Assembly (NCBI GenBank): GCA_030832095.1 | Contig: JAURJT010000080.1 | Coordinates: forward strand, 1 to 35,008 | Length of the DNA stretch: 35,008 bases | Reading direction: 5' to 3' | Source of the DNA: Gammaproteobacteria bacterium | GTDB taxonomy: Bacteria; Pseudomonadota; Gammaproteobacteria; Burkholderiales; Burkholderiaceae_B | Part shown: one piece after another, positions 26,403 to 35,008 of the stretch | Layout of the letters: the number at the start of each line of letters is the position of its first letter | Numbering within the stretch: the first letter of the stretch is position 1 | The notes under the pieces: generated by a model | Databases searched by the model: none | What the model was told of the DNA's origin: nothing | Seen by the model: only the letters and a program-made list of their open reading frames with translations | Program-made: the position numbers and the translations under genes

Positions 26403-27605
26403 TTAGGCGCTTGCTTGTGCAGCCTGGCGTTTTTGTAAACGCCAGGCAAATACAATCGCCAAAATAGGCAGGCCAAAAATTCCGATCGGAAATACGGCCA
26501 CCAAGTCTAAGTGGTCAACCGCGACAGACGCCAGGATCACGCCTACCGACTGGCCAAAAAACAAAAATGACGCAAATAACGCTACGGCCGTGCCGCGTAT
26601 CGCCGGAGCCATCTGTGTGGCATGCGTTTGTAATACCGCGTGCAACAGGTAGTAACCAAGCCCTGACAAAAGACTAGCGAGCACACCCCAATACCAAACC
26701 GAAGAGAACCAATACACCGCAAACGCAAACGCCATCATGCAGCCACCAGCGACAGCCAAGCGATACTCGCCAAAGCGACGTACAAAGTATTTCGCATAAA
26801 ACGCATAAATCAGCGCACCAGCGGCAAATAAACCACTAATACCGCCCGCCCAGGCGACCGCGATCTCATGACGCTCGTGCAAGTACGCCGGGACAAAGGC
26901 TAAAGGCCCAAAGACAAACGCCCCCTCAAGGCAGACGACGACCAAGACAATTCGTGCCCAGGGCTGCGCCCACACTTCGCGCACAGGATCCAACAGGCGG
27001 ATCCCACCACTCGCAGGCACCTCAACAACATGGCGACGACGGGAAATTAAGAGCGAACCGACCACCAGATAAATCATCGCCAGAAAAACAAACGCCCAGC
27101 GCCAGCCAACCGTATCTGCAAACACCCCGCCCAACAACTGACCAATCGCAATGCCAGAGATCGAACCCAGCAGATATCTCGCGAGTGTCGCCTGTCGTTG
27201 CTCGTAAGGAACATGGTCACCGATCCACGCCATCGACAAAGGAATGATGCCCGCCGCCGTTGCGCCTGATATAAAGCGCCCTAACTCGAGGACGCCTAGG
27301 GTTGGCGCAAAAGCCACCAACAAACTACCCATCGCACAACCAAGCGTTGCCAATGACAAGACGAAAAACTTACCGTAACGATCACCGACTGGGCCATAAA
27401 AGAACTGCATGACACCATAGGCAATCGAAAAATAAGTGACTGCACTTGAGGCTTGAGCCGTGCGCACATTGAATTCGCTGGCCAATACTGGCAACAAGGG
27501 ATCGCAAATACGAAATGCGCTAGAACTTGCAAACGCAGCTAGCGCCAGCAAAATAATGACCGGCGTGGTCGAAGTCGAAGTGTTCGGCAGTGGCTGAGAA
27601 GTCAT
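26403..27605 (-). CDS. MFS transporter, DHA1-like
   Basis: A 400-residue, 12-helix major facilitator protein with motif A in the form YGPVGDRYGKFFVLSLATLG after helix 2 and the motif-B/C-like stretch LGRFISGATAAGIIPLSMAWIGD in helix 4, both typical of drug/metabolite proton antiporters. A short polar Ser/Thr-rich N terminus precedes helix 1. The ATG is at 27603-27605; no strong ribosome-binding site. A 7-bp inverted repeat GCGTAAA/TTTACGC (27609-27615 and 27640-27646) lies immediately upstream of the start and could be an operator, but this is weak. It is convergent with hemB. Substrate unknown. Confidence 0.87.
   Translation of the reverse strand: MTSQPLPNTSTSTTPVIILLALAAFASSSAFRICDPLLPVLASEFNVRTAQASSAVTYFSIAYGVMQFFYGPVGDRYGKFFVLSLATLGCAMGSLLVAFAPTLGVLELGRFISGATAAGIIPLSMAWIGDHVPYEQRQATLARYLLGSISGIAIGQLLGGVFADTVGWRWAFVFLAMIYLVVGSLLISRRRHVVEVPASGGIRLLDPVREVWAQPWARIVLVVVCLEGAFVFGPLAFVPAYLHERHEIAVAWAGGISGLFAAGALIYAFYAKYFVRRFGEYRLAVAGGCMMAFAFAVYWFSSVWYWGVLASLLSGLGYYLLHAVLQTHATQMAPAIRGTAVALFASFLFFGQSVGVILASVAVDHLDLVAVFPIGIFGLPILAIVFAWRLQKRQAAQASA
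26422..26447. other. Perfect 11-bp stem-loop at hemB/MFS convergence
   Basis: GCCTGGCGTTT (26422-26432), a 4-nt loop TTGT and AAACGCCAGGC (26437-26447) form an uninterrupted 11-bp hairpin. It lies 25 nt after the hemB stop and inside the last codons of the convergent MFS gene. Neither strand has a T-run after it, so it is not a standard terminator, though it could stop or protect the hemB transcript's 3' end. Confidence 0.6.
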
Positions 27606-27669
27606 GAAGCGTAAAGTCTTTGAAGCGCAGTGAAAATCATTTACGCACCGAGTGCCCGCGTCTGTCTAC

Positions 27670-29772
27670 TTATTTCAGCGAAAATACGCGATCGAGGTTT
27701 GCTGCAAAACGGTTGGCCTCCTGAAAGCCAACCACTCGCACGTCTTTTCGCTCACGCCCACCTGGTTCAAAAAAAATAATGCCTGGTGGGCCAAAGAGCT
27801 TGAACCGTTTAAGCAGCGCGCGATCCTCTGGATTATTTGCAGTGACATCGGCTTGCAGCAACAAGAACTGGTCCATCCGCTGCGCCACGTTAGGTTTAGT
27901 GAAGGTGAAGGACTCCATCTCTTTGCACGATACGCACCAGTCCGCATAAAAATCGAGCATCACCGGCCGCGTAGACTGGGCCAGCTCAGCGTCGAGTTCG
28001 GCGATTGAACGAACACGCTTAAATGGTGGATGCGCGCCGTTAGACGACAAGGCAGACGGAGCACGTGGTGCTGTTGGGGATGACTGAGCACCTGCTTGGC
28101 CCAGCAACATATTTTTTGATGAACTTGCTGTTGTTACACCGTCTGACCTGCTCGCATTGTTTACAACTCCCGTGGGAGCGCCTGATCCATCTGCATTTTT
28201 GTCAGCGATTGCGGAGATCCCAGATACACCCGCACTTTTTTCAGCCGTCACCGCAGCGACTGGGCTGACCGCTGCATTGTTACGGGCAAGATGAGACAAC
28301 GGTTGCAGCAACGAACGGCCACCACTCGCAATCCCCAACAACCAAATAAAACACAGTAAAGTCAGCAGCAACCCAAGTGTTTTACGCAATAAGCCGCCAA
28401 AGCCAGCCTGGGGGCCAAGCGCCTCAAAGGTACGTAACAACACTGCTGAAAACAACACCAAAATTGCCCAGCCAAGAATCTGTAACCACGTCGGCAACAG
28501 CGGCGTCACCATCCACCACGCGGTCGCAAACAACAACACGCCAAAAAACTGTTTGATACCTTCCATCCAAGTGCCCGTGCGTGGCATTAGTTTTCCGGCT
28601 GACGCACCCATTACCAACAAGGGCACACCCATCCCCCAAGCCATCGCAAACAACGCTGAGCCGCCCAACAACACATCACCTGTTTGCGAGATGTAGAGTA
28701 GGGCACCTGCCAAGGGTGCTGCGACACAGGGGCCTACGATTAACGCAGACAAGGCCCCCATTAAGGCTGCGGCCCCAAGGCGCCCGCCCAAAATAGAATT
28801 GTTTTTAACGCTCAGCTTTGTTTGAATACTTGACGGCATTTGAAACGTAAAGACGTCAAACATTGATAGTGCCAAGGTTGCCAGTAACAGCGCAAACAAC
28901 GCCAGCACCCAAGGCGTCTGCAACCACGCCGCCAACCCCGCTCCGCTTAACCCCGCCGCGACACCAAGCGCTGTATAGACAACAGACATGCCGCCCACAT
29001 AGGCAACAGCCAGCAGCGTACCGCGCGCGCGCGACACATGATGTTGCTCACCCACGAGCAGCACAGACAAGATCGGTACCATTGGTAGGACGCAAGGCGT
29101 TAAAGCCAACAGAAGCCCTAAGACGAAAAACAGCAACACAATTTCAAATAACTGCGTCGAGCTCAAGAGCTCGGCTAAGGTCAAATCATTTTCAGCGAAC
29201 ACGAGTTCGCGCCACTGCCCGTCAAGCAGGCGATCAAACAGGCTTGGGGTCGCTGGAGCAATGAGTTTGAAGCCTGGCGAGTTTGCCAGAGTGCTCACGC
29301 TCACAAAAAAATCCATGGGGGGATAACAGAGCCCCGCGCTCGCACAGCCTTGCCCGATGAGTTTTATTTTTAGTGCTTGCTCTGGTGTACTTGTCGATGC
29401 TTGAGGGGCGGCTGTCAGCGGCAGAAGGATCTCAATATCTTTAAAGTACAGCTCCATCTCCTTGTTAAATGTTGGATCGTATTTAACCTGTCCCTTCGGA
29501 AAAACTGGAGCACCGAGGGTGAGTGCCGGCGTTTCAGCGACAAATTCAAACCGCTCGCGGTACATGTAATAACCGGGGGCGATTTTGAACTTCAGACTCA
29601 GCGTATTTTTTTCTGGGCCAACCACTTCTGCCCGCAAGACAAAGGCCTTTTCCGGGTCTAAAAAGCCATCCCCTGCAGCCTGCGCAGGCGAAGCGGCGAA
29701 CAACGCCAACGCCGTGACAAGTAGTGCAACGAAGGCAGAGGCCTTTGCAAACCGCGCTAGCAATTGCTTCAC
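27670..29772 (-). CDS. dsbD: Thiol:disulfide interchange protein DsbD
   Basis: DsbD moves reducing power from cytoplasmic thioredoxin across the inner membrane to periplasmic thiols, including those of apocytochromes c. From the GTG at 29770-29772 it has 700 residues: a signal peptide (cut near AQA, residue ~32), an N-terminal domain with Cys143 and Cys149 (CASAGLC), an eight-helix domain with Cys227 in LTPCVLPMVP and a second cysteine in GPCVAAP, and a thioredoxin-like domain with Cys613-Cys616 in ADWCVSC. Between the last helix and the thioredoxin domain is a ~100-residue Ala/Ser/Gly-rich linker (about 484-583), making it longer than E. coli DsbD. The GTG overlaps the cutA stop as GTGA with AAGG seven nt upstream. 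A TTG at 29805 is a less likely start. Confidence 0.95.
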   Translation of the reverse strand: MKQLLARFAKASAFVALLVTALALFAASPAQAAGDGFLDPEKAFVLRAEVVGPEKNTLSLKFKIAPGYYMYRERFEFVAETPALTLGAPVFPKGQVKYDPTFNKEMELYFKDIEILLPLTAAPQASTSTPEQALKIKLIGQGCASAGLCYPPMDFFVSVSTLANSPGFKLIAPATPSLFDRLLDGQWRELVFAENDLTLAELLSSTQLFEIVLLFFVLGLLLALTPCVLPMVPILSVLLVGEQHHVSRARGTLLAVAYVGGMSVVYTALGVAAGLSGAGLAAWLQTPWVLALFALLLATLALSMFDVFTFQMPSSIQTKLSVKNNSILGGRLGAAALMGALSALIVGPCVAAPLAGALLYISQTGDVLLGGSALFAMAWGMGVPLLVMGASAGKLMPRTGTWMEGIKQFFGVLLFATAWWMVTPLLPTWLQILGWAILVLFSAVLLRTFEALGPQAGFGGLLRKTLGLLLTLLCFIWLLGIASGGRSLLQPLSHLARNNAAVSPVAAVTAEKSAGVSGISAIADKNADGSGAPTGVVNNASRSDGVTTASSSKNMLLGQAGAQSSPTAPRAPSALSSNGAHPPFKRVRSIAELDAELAQSTRPVMLDFYADWCVSCKEMESFTFTKPNVAQRMDQFLLLQADVTANNPEDRALLKRFKLFGPPGIIFFEPGGRERKDVRVVGFQEANRFAANLDRVFSLK

Positions 29773-30104
29773 CCTAGCGCCTTTGTTGTTTGTTGCTGTA
29801 CCCAAGTAAGGTAGGGTGCGTGCCCGCCACTCGTAGGCAACACCAGTGCCTCTGGTAACTCATAGGGATGCAGCGCGATCAGTCGCTCAATTAACAACGC
29901 TTGCTGCGCATAGGTTGTTTTGATCACGACTGGGATTTCTTCGGACTCGTGCATCGTTGACTCCCACTCATAAAGCGACAATACGGGAGATCCAATATTA
30001 ATGCACGCGGCCAGACCTTCAGCTAGTAATTGTCGGGCAATCGTCTTTGCAGAATCAAGATCAGGGGTATTCGTCAATACAAGTACGACTTCATCTAGTT
30101 GCAT
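29769..30104 (-). CDS. cutA: Divalent-cation tolerance protein CutA
   Basis: A 111-residue trimeric ferredoxin-like protein of the CutA1 family, linked in E. coli to copper tolerance though its biochemical role is unsettled. Conserved pieces are LTNTPDLDSAKTIARQLL, GLAACINI, the aromatic-acidic SLYEWES, and ESEEIPVVIKT, followed by LHPYELPEALVLP. ATG 30102-30104 is preferred, since GAGGG lies eight nt upstream; a frame reaching 30137 would start inside the rplQ terminator. Its TGA overlaps the dsbD start (29769-29772), so the two genes form a coupled pair, an arrangement also found in E. coli (cutA-dsbD), which supports both assignments. Confidence 0.95.
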   Translation of the reverse strand: MQLDEVVLVLTNTPDLDSAKTIARQLLAEGLAACINIGSPVLSLYEWESTMHESEEIPVVIKTTYAQQALLIERLIALHPYELPEALVLPTSGGHAPYLTWVQQQTTKALG

Positions 30105-30135
30105 TTGAGCACCCTCTTTTGTCAGCCTGAAAGAC

Positions 30136-30161
30136 AAAAAAGCCTCGGTGAGGAGGCTTTT
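30136..30161 (-). terminator. Intrinsic terminator of the alpha ribosomal operon
   Basis: On the minus strand AAAAGCCTC (30161-30153), a 6-nt loop and GAGGCTTTT (30146-30138) form a perfect 9-bp stem, and the T-run extends to 30136. It begins 21 nt after the rplQ stop and ends about 30 nt before the cutA ATG, separating ribosomal transcription from cutA-dsbD. Confidence 0.88.
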
Positions 30162-30182
30162 CTATTCAATTCAAGCGAGCAT

Positions 30183-30578
30183 TTATTCGGCCGAGTCTTC
30201 AACCACTTCGTCAGCAACGAGTGGGCGGTCGACGAGCTCCATGAACGCCATGGGTGCGTTGTCGCCTTGACGGAAACCCATTTTCAACACACGGGTGTAA
30301 CCGCCATTACGCGCGGCATAACGGGGACCGATTTCTGCAAACAACTTCAGAACGATTTCACGGTCGCGAAGACGAGCAAACGCAAGACGCTTATTTGCAA
30401 GCGTTGGGGTTTTACCCATATTGATCAGTGGTTCAACGATACGACGCAACTCTTTTGCCTTGGGCAAAGTTGTTTTGATCGCTTCGTGAGTCAGTAGGGC
30501 AACTGCCATGTTGCGAAACATCGCAAGACGGTGGCTGCTAGTGCGGTTTAGTTTACGTAGACCGTGGCCGTGGCGCAT
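30183..30578 (-). CDS. rplQ: 50S ribosomal protein L17
   Basis: 131 residues of large-subunit protein L17, opening [20 protein letters not shown] as in other bacteria, with [21 protein letters not shown] in the middle and an acidic tail ([10 protein letters not shown]). AAGGA sits nine nt before the ATG. It is the last gene of the alpha operon, 234 nt after rpoA, a longer gap than elsewhere in this operon, and is followed by an intrinsic terminator. Confidence 0.98.
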   Translation of the reverse strand: MRHGHGLRKLNRTSSHRLAMFRNMAVALLTHEAIKTTLPKAKELRRIVEPLINMGKTPTLANKRLAFARLRDREIVLKLFAEIGPRYAARNGGYTRVLKMGFRQGDNAPMAFMELVDRPLVADEVVEDSAE

Positions 30579-30779
30579 GGTGATATCCTTATTGAATCTA
30601 TTAAGAGTATTTCTACTCGAGTGGTTTCAGCTCTTCTATCAATCAATATTGTTTAGTACAAACAACTTTAATTGCGGGCCGGTTTTAAAAAACGATGTTG
30701 CTAATGGCTTGTTGGCTTAACCTAAAGAGAAATCAACAAGACCAATCACTACAAAAAACTCAAATTACCGTAACGAGGC

Positions 30780-30803
30780 AGTGACGGCAACCAAGCCGTC
30801 ACT
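30780..30803 (-). other. Hairpin after rpoA, in the long rpoA-rplQ spacer
   Basis: AGTGACGGC and GCCGTCACT form a perfect 9-bp stem with a 6-nt loop, starting nine nt after the rpoA stop. There is no adjoining T-run. The rest of the 234-nt spacer (30579-30812) is AT-rich and holds a second small inverted repeat, TTGTTT (30649-30654) and AAACAA (30660-30665), but no ORF or RNA gene that I recognise. Confidence 0.6.
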
Positions 30804-30812
30804 CGCGACCAA

Positions 30813-31796
30813 TTAAGGACGCTCAAGACCCATTGGTGGCCAGTTGTCTAGTTTCATACCAAGCGTCAAGCCGCGTGCAGCCAACACTTCTTTAATTTCG
30901 TTCAGTGACTTGCGACCCAGGTTAGGTGTCTTCAACAACTCGTTTTCTGAGCGCTGAATCAAATCGCCGATGTAATAAATGTTTTCCGCTTTGAGGCAGT
31001 TAGCCGAACGCACGGTCAACTCGAGGTCGTCGACTGGACGCAACAGCACTGGGTCAATTTGTGGCGCACCGCGGTTTGGCGCTTCGTACGAATCGCCAGC
31101 ACCTTCAAGCGCAGCAAAGACCGAAATTTGATCCATCAAAATGCGAGCCGATTGGCGCACAGCTTCTTCTGGGCTGATGACGCCGTTTGTTTCAACATCA
31201 AGCACGAGTTTGTCGAGATCGGTACGCTGCTCGACGCGAGCATTTTCAACAGAGTAGCTGACACGGCGCACTGGGCTAAATGATGCATCCAGCACGATGC
31301 GACCAATCGTATGGGCGCGATCGTCGATCAGTGCGCGCACATTGCCTGGCACATAACCACGGCCCTTCTCAACCTTGACATGCATTTCGAGCCTACCGTT
31401 TTCGGTGAGCGTAGCGATCACGTGATTTGGGTTCACGATTTCAACATCATGTGGCAATTCAATGTCAGACGCGAGTACTGGGCCTGCGCCTTGCTTGCGC
31501 AACACTAAGGTGAGCTCATCGCGGCTGTGTAATTTAAACACCACGCCTTTCAAGTTCAACAAAATATCAACAACGTCTTCACGCACACCAGGGATCGTTG
31601 AGTATTCATGAACCACACCTGTGATTTGTACTTCGGTTGGCGCGTAGCCAGTCATCGAAGACAACAAAATACGACGCAACGCATTACCTAGAGTGTGGCC
31701 ATAGCCGCGCTCAAAGGGCTCCATGATGATTTTTGCATGGTGCGTGCCGACGGGTTCAACTTCAATCGAACGGGGCTTCAGAAAACTTTGTGACAT
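30813..31796 (-). CDS. rpoA: DNA-directed RNA polymerase subunit alpha
   Basis: The 327-residue alpha subunit, scaffold for RNA polymerase assembly and contact point for activators and UP elements. The N-terminal domain shows [21 protein letters not shown] and [15 protein letters not shown]; the C-terminal domain has the DNA-binding helix-hairpin-helix [13 protein letters not shown] and [15 protein letters not shown]. The length is normal. AAGGA lies nine nt before the ATG. It follows rpsD by 105 nt and is flanked on both sides by hairpins without U-tracts. Confidence 0.99.
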   Translation of the reverse strand: MSQSFLKPRSIEVEPVGTHHAKIIMEPFERGYGHTLGNALRRILLSSMTGYAPTEVQITGVVHEYSTIPGVREDVVDILLNLKGVVFKLHSRDELTLVLRKQGAGPVLASDIELPHDVEIVNPNHVIATLTENGRLEMHVKVEKGRGYVPGNVRALIDDRAHTIGRIVLDASFSPVRRVSYSVENARVEQRTDLDKLVLDVETNGVISPEEAVRQSARILMDQISVFAALEGAGDSYEAPNRGAPQIDPVLLRPVDDLELTVRSANCLKAENIYYIGDLIQRSENELLKTPNLGRKSLNEIKEVLAARGLTLGMKLDNWPPMGLERP

Positions 31797-31865
31797 TTCT
31801 ATGATTCCTTTTCAATACCCTCGGCTCATTACACCGATAAGGCTGATGGATAGACACTGCTAGAC

Positions 31866-31892
31866 GGGCTTGCGGCAGTTAAGCACAAGCCC
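31866..31892 (-). other. Hairpin after rpsD, in the rpsD-rpoA spacer
   Basis: GGGCTTG (minus strand 31892-31886) and CAAGCCC (31872-31866) form a 7-bp perfect stem with a 13-nt loop, starting nine nt after the rpsD stop. There is no T-run, so simple termination is unlikely; an RNA processing or stability element between ribosomal and RNA polymerase genes is possible. Confidence 0.45.
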
Positions 31893-31901
31893 TGGCTATG
31901 C

Positions 31902-32525
31902 TTAGCGTGAATACAGCTCGACAACCATTGATTCGTTGATATCACGTGCGACATCAGCGCGATCAGGAGCCTGTTTAAAGGTTCCCACTAGCTTAACGGT
32001 GTCAACTTCAACCCATTGTGGGATACCGTTACCGGTCGCCAATACCAGTGACTCAGCAATACGTGCCTGACCTTTGGCTTTTTCGCGAATTCCAACGATG
32101 TCACCAGCTTTGATGATCATTGAAGGAATATCTGCTGTATGGCCATTCAACTGAATCGCACGATGTGCAACCAATTGACGAGCCTCTGCACGCGTTGAGC
32201 CAAAGCCCATGCGATAGACCACGTTATCCAGACGCGACTCAAGCAACTGGATCAATTGCTCGCCAGTGTTGCCCTTGCGACGCTCAGCTTCTGCAAAGTA
32301 TTTGCGAAACTGTTTTTCAAGCACGCCATACATGCGCTTGAGTTTTTGCTTTTCGCGCAGCTGCAAACCGTAATCAGACGTACGCGCGCCCGAAGTACGA
32401 CCATGCTGGCCAGGCTTAGAGTCAAGCTTGCACTTAGACTCGAGCGAGCGACGTGCGCTCTTTAAGAACAGATCAATACCCTCGCGGCGCGAGAGTTTGC
32501 ATTTAGGACCAGTGTAACGGGCCAT
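31902..32525 (-). CDS. rpsD: 30S ribosomal protein S4
   Basis: 207 residues of small-subunit protein S4, a 16S rRNA-binding primary assembly protein that autoregulates the alpha operon in E. coli. It starts [16 protein letters not shown] and contains the S4 RNA-binding domain ([32 protein letters not shown]) and the usual YSR end. The N-terminal segment has a single cysteine (GPKCKL), so the four-cysteine zinc form is absent. AGGGGAA precedes the ATG. It is 11 nt downstream of rpsK. Confidence 0.99.
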   Translation of the reverse strand: MARYTGPKCKLSRREGIDLFLKSARRSLESKCKLDSKPGQHGRTSGARTSDYGLQLREKQKLKRMYGVLEKQFRKYFAEAERRKGNTGEQLIQLLESRLDNVVYRMGFGSTRAEARQLVAHRAIQLNGHTADIPSMIIKAGDIVGIREKAKGQARIAESLVLATGNGIPQWVEVDTVKLVGTFKQAPDRADVARDINESMVVELYSR

Positions 32526-32536
32526 GTGGCTTCCCC

Positions 32537-32938
32537 TTAGATGCGACGACGCTTGGGTGGACGGCAGCCGTTGTGCGGTACGGGCGTGATATCGGCGATG
32601 CTCGAAATCTTGATGCCCAACGCATTCAACGCACGCACTGAAGATTCGCGACCTGGGCCTGGGCCCTTGATACGAACTTCGAGCGTCTTGATGCCGTATT
32701 CAATGGCCACTTTGCCTGCCGTTTCTGCTGCAACCTGCGCTGCAAACGGCGTCGACTTACGTGAACCCTTAAAGCCAGCACCACCTGACGTCGCCCACGA
32801 CAGAGCATTGCCCTGACGATCGGTGATGGTGATGATAGTGTTATTAAAGGATGCGTGAACGTGCGCAATGCCGTCCGACACATTCTTTTTAACCTTTTTG
32901 CGAACGCGTGCTGCGCCGCCGGCAGAAGCTTTAGCCAT
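32537..32938 (-). CDS. rpsK: 30S ribosomal protein S11
   Basis: 133 residues of S11, part of the small-subunit platform that cradles the mRNA Shine-Dalgarno helix. Family blocks: [52 protein letters not shown], the [14 protein letters not shown] loop and the C-terminal [22 protein letters not shown] precedes the ATG. It lies between rpsM (13 nt) and rpsD (11 nt) in the conserved order. Confidence 0.99.
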   Translation of the reverse strand: MAKASAGGAARVRKKVKKNVSDGIAHVHASFNNTIITITDRQGNALSWATSGGAGFKGSRKSTPFAAQVAAETAGKVAIEYGIKTLEVRIKGPGPGRESSVRALNALGIKISSIADITPVPHNGCRPPKRRRI

Positions 32939-32951
32939 CTTCTAATCCTTA

Positions 32952-33317
32952 TTATTTCTTCAAACTTGCAGCAGCGCGACGCGGGCCCTTGCGGGTGCGA
33001 GCGTTGGTGCGAGTACGTTGACCGCGCACGGGCAAGCCGCGCTTGTGGCGCATGCCACGATAAGTTCCCAGATCGATCAATCGCTTGATCGAGAGCTGCA
33101 CTTCGCGACGCAGATCGCCCTCAACCGAGAACACACCTACGTGTTCACGGATGCGCTCGAGTTCTGCGTCGTTGAGATCCTTGACCTTTTTCGACAAGGG
33201 GACGCCAGCCGCTTCGCAAATTTTGCGAGCACGCGTGCGACCGATGCCAAAAATGGCGGTCAAACCAATTTCTGCGTGCTGATGCGGCGGAATGTTGATG
33301 CCAGCAATACGAGCCAT
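32952..33317 (-). CDS. rpsM: 30S ribosomal protein S13
   Basis: 121 residues of S13, located in the head of the 30S subunit, where it contacts the P-site tRNA and the 50S subunit. It starts [20 protein letters not shown] and carries [35 protein letters not shown] and a basic tail. AAGGAACAGTC precedes the ATG. It follows rpmJ by 17 nt. Confidence 0.99.
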   Translation of the reverse strand: MARIAGINIPPHQHAEIGLTAIFGIGRTRARKICEAAGVPLSKKVKDLNDAELERIREHVGVFSVEGDLRREVQLSIKRLIDLGTYRGMRHKRGLPVRGQRTRTNARTRKGPRRAAASLKK

Positions 33318-33334
33318 GACTGTTCCTTGATGTA

Positions 33335-33448
33335 TTAACCTTGACGCTGCTTGTGACGCGGCTCAATGCAGATTACCCGCACTACGCCGTGACGTTTAAT
33401 AATTTTGCAGTTGCGGCAGATCCGCTTAACCGATGCCATTACTTTCAT
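33335..33448 (-). CDS. rpmJ: 50S ribosomal protein L36 (zinc-ribbon type)
   Basis: A 37-residue gene in the gap between infA and rpsM. Translation gives [20 protein letters not shown] followed by [17 protein letters not shown]. Cys11, Cys14, Cys27 and His32 form the zinc-binding set of the C+ form of L36. AGGA lies about eight nt before the ATG at 33446-33448. Size, sequence and place are exactly as expected. Confidence 0.98.
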   Translation of the reverse strand: MKVMASVKRICRNCKIIKRHGVVRVICIEPRHKQRQG

Positions 33449-33482
33449 GGTTGCTTCCTGTTAATTTACGTAACCCAGCCGC

Positions 33483-33701
33483 TTATTTAGAGCGGAAAAC
33501 GATTCTAGCGCGCGTTAAATCATAGGGGGTGAGTTCCACTGTGACCTTATCGCCCGGCAAAATCCGGATGTAGTGCATTCGCATCTTGCCTGAAATATGA
33601 CCCAGTACGACATGGCCATTTTCTAACTTGACACGAAACGTTGCATTGGGAAGATTCTCTAGAATCTCACCTTGCATTTGAATGACGTCGTCCTTTGACA
33701 T
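33483..33701 (-). CDS. infA: Translation initiation factor IF-1
   Basis: 72 residues forming a single OB-fold S1-like domain that occupies the ribosomal A site during initiation. Marks are [20 protein letters not shown], the [21 protein letters not shown] core and [15 protein letters not shown]. It lies nine nt after the secY stop with GAGAG upstream of its ATG. Many Burkholderiales carry a second IF-1; this is the copy embedded in the ribosomal operon. Confidence 0.98.
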   Translation of the reverse strand: MSKDDVIQMQGEILENLPNATFRVKLENGHVVLGHISGKMRMHYIRILPGDKVTVELTPYDLTRARIVFRSK

Positions 33702-33710
33702 TACTCTCGC

Positions 33711-35008
33711 TTATCTCATTGGTAGATTCGCGCCCTTGAAGTTAGACTTCTTGAGCAGTGAATCGTACTGGTGTGACATCATGTAGGCTTGTACCTGTGC
33801 CATGAAATCCATCGTAACTACAACAATAATCAGCAAAGAGGTGCCACCAAAGTAAAACGGCACATTCCAACGCATGACTAAGAACTCTGGCAACAAACAC
33901 ACGATGGTGATGTACAGTGCGCCCGCCAAGGTCAAGCGCATTAAAATCTTGTCAATAAAACGTGCTGTTTGTTCACCTGGACGGATGCCCGGCACAAACG
34001 CACCACTTTTCTTTAAGTTATCTGCTGTTTCACGGCTGTTAAACACCAAGGCTGTATAAAAGAAACAGAAGAAAATAATCGCTGTGGCGTAAAGCGTAAT
34101 GTATAGAGGCTGGCGTGGCGCTAACGCTGCAGCCAAATCACCTAACCAGCGCATGCCCTCTGTGTTTGAGAACCAGCTGGTAATCGTCGCTGGAAACAAA
34201 ATAATCGACGACGCAAAAATTGGAGGAATCACACCGGCCATGTTGAGCTTCAAAGGTAAGTGCGATGTTTGACCACCGTACACCTTGTTACCAACTTGGC
34301 GCTTAGCGTAATTCACTGTGATCTTGCGCTGGCCACGTTCAACCAACACAACAAAACCTGTCACCAACACTACCAAGGCCACGATGAATAACGCAGATAA
34401 GGCCGACATCGCATTGGTGCGTACTAAGTCTAACAATCCGGCCAAGGCGCTAGGCAAGCCAGCAACAATACCGGCAAAAATCAAAATCGAGATCCCGTTA
34501 CCCAAACCGCGCTCGGTAATCTGCTCACCCAGCCACATCACGAACATCGTGCCGGTCACTAAGGTGACGATTGTTGTCACTCGAAACAGCATGCCGGGAT
34601 CGATCACTAGGCCTGGCTGCGCCTCAAGCGCCACTGAGATACCGACAGCTTGTATTAAGGCTAGGCCAACGGTACCGTACCGTGTGTACTGCGTAATCTT
34701 GCGACGGCCAGCTTCACCGTCTTTTTTAATGGCTTCTAGGGTTGGCACGACCACTGACATCAACTGCATGATGATCGATGCAGAAATGTAGGGCATGATC
34801 CCCAGGGCGAAGATAGAAAAGCGCTCGAGCGCACCGCCCGAAAACATATTGAACAAACCGAGAATTCCGCCTTCATTCTGGCGAAAGAGATCTGCCAACG
34901 CGTCTGGGTTGATACCGGGCACCGGGATGTGCGTGCCTAATCGATATACCACCAAGGCGAGAACCAAGAACACGAGACGACGTTTTAGATCGCCGTAACG
35001 TGGTCCTG
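33711..35008 (-). CDS. secY: Protein translocase subunit SecY (5' end outside window)
   Basis: The channel subunit of the SecYEG translocon. The frame continues to the window edge: upstream of the internal GTG at 34973 it reads [11 protein letters not shown], the normal N-terminal cytoplasmic segment, so that GTG is not the start and only about 10-20 residues are missing. Visible marks include [29 protein letters not shown] in helix 2, the GERGL-like loop [15 protein letters not shown], and [22 protein letters not shown] with [13 protein letters not shown] in the middle. About ten helices are seen. It is followed by infA, the conserved spc-operon order. Confidence 0.98.
   Translation of the reverse strand, partial: GPRYGDLKRRLVFLVLALVVYRLGTHIPVPGINPDALADLFRQNEGGILGLFNMFSGGALERFSIFALGIMPYISASIIMQLMSVVVPTLEAIKKDGEAGRRKITQYTRYGTVGLALIQAVGISVALEAQPGLVIDPGMLFRVTTIVTLVTGTMFVMWLGEQITERGLGNGISILIFAGIVAGLPSALAGLLDLVRTNAMSALSALFIVALVVLVTGFVVLVERGQRKITVNYAKRQVGNKVYGGQTSHLPLKLNMAGVIPPIFASSIILFPATITSWFSNTEGMRWLGDLAAALAPRQPLYITLYATAIIFFCFFYTALVFNSRETADNLKKSGAFVPGIRPGEQTARFIDKILMRLTLAGALYITIVCLLPEFLVMRWNVPFYFGGTSLLIIVVVTMDFMAQVQAYMMSHQYDSLLKKSNFKGANLPMR

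Noticed and set aside
34971..34973. GTG as a possible secY start codon
   Set aside because: The frame continues upstream with [11 protein letters not shown], the conserved SecY N-terminal segment, so the gene is cut by the window edge and begins outside it.

Overview
The window looks like chromosomal DNA of a betaproteobacterium in the order Burkholderiales, most likely family Alcaligenaceae (Bordetella/Achromobacter relatives). This is inferred from gene order and protein character, not from a search. Pointers are the Bug-type solute receptor, the blocks aroK-aroB-dgt / mrcA / cyaY / lptM-lysA and c4-resB-ccsA / engB-hemB / dsbD-cutA / rplQ-rpoA-rpsDKM, and a System II (ResB/CcsA) cytochrome c pathway. 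Base composition looks moderate, roughly 50-55% GC by eye. I saw no IS element, prophage, CRISPR array, tRNA or rRNA gene. Most of the window is conserved core genome with a few accessory genes inserted.

Layout. 1-1279 (+): the end of a TauD/TfdA-type dioxygenase gene and a Bug-family periplasmic binding protein. 1321-1427: a 14-bp degenerate tandem repeat in a convergent spacer. 1422-2615 (-): a YajR-like MFS transporter, divergent from uvrA (2732-5626, +). 5744-6601 (-): an unrecognised cysteine-rich lipoprotein. 6694-9763 (-): dgt, aroB and aroK, the last two overlapping; aroK has a good sigma70-like promoter set very close to its start codon. 9887-12289 (+): mrcA (PBP1A), ending against cyaY (-). 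12648-14286 (+): lptM and lysA. 14431-16788 (+): a 31-codon ORF, a ketosynthase-fold protein whose catalytic cysteine is replaced by alanine, a 13-codon ORF and a membrane fatty acid desaturase, three of them linked by ATGA overlaps. This is the most unusual part of the window. 16856-20133 (-): an acetylpolyamine-amidohydrolase-like protein, an EamA/DMT transporter and an MFS transporter.

20286-24650 (-) holds ccsA, resB and cytochrome c4. Divergently, engB and hemB (24761-26397, +) overlap by 4 nt. After another MFS gene come dsbD and cutA (27670-30104, -). Heme synthesis (HemB), heme attachment (ResB/CcsA), thiol reduction (DsbD) and a diheme cytochrome product therefore lie within about 10 kb.

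30183-35008 (-) is the distal part of the spc/alpha ribosomal operon: secY (5' end outside the window), infA, rpmJ, rpsM, rpsK, rpsD, rpoA and rplQ, closed by an intrinsic terminator. Hairpins lacking U-tracts follow the stops of rpsD and rpoA at the same 9-nt distance. The remaining spacers over 100 nt that are not listed as features (190-298, 2616-2731, 12891-12999, 14287-14430) show no RNA gene or clear terminator by eye.
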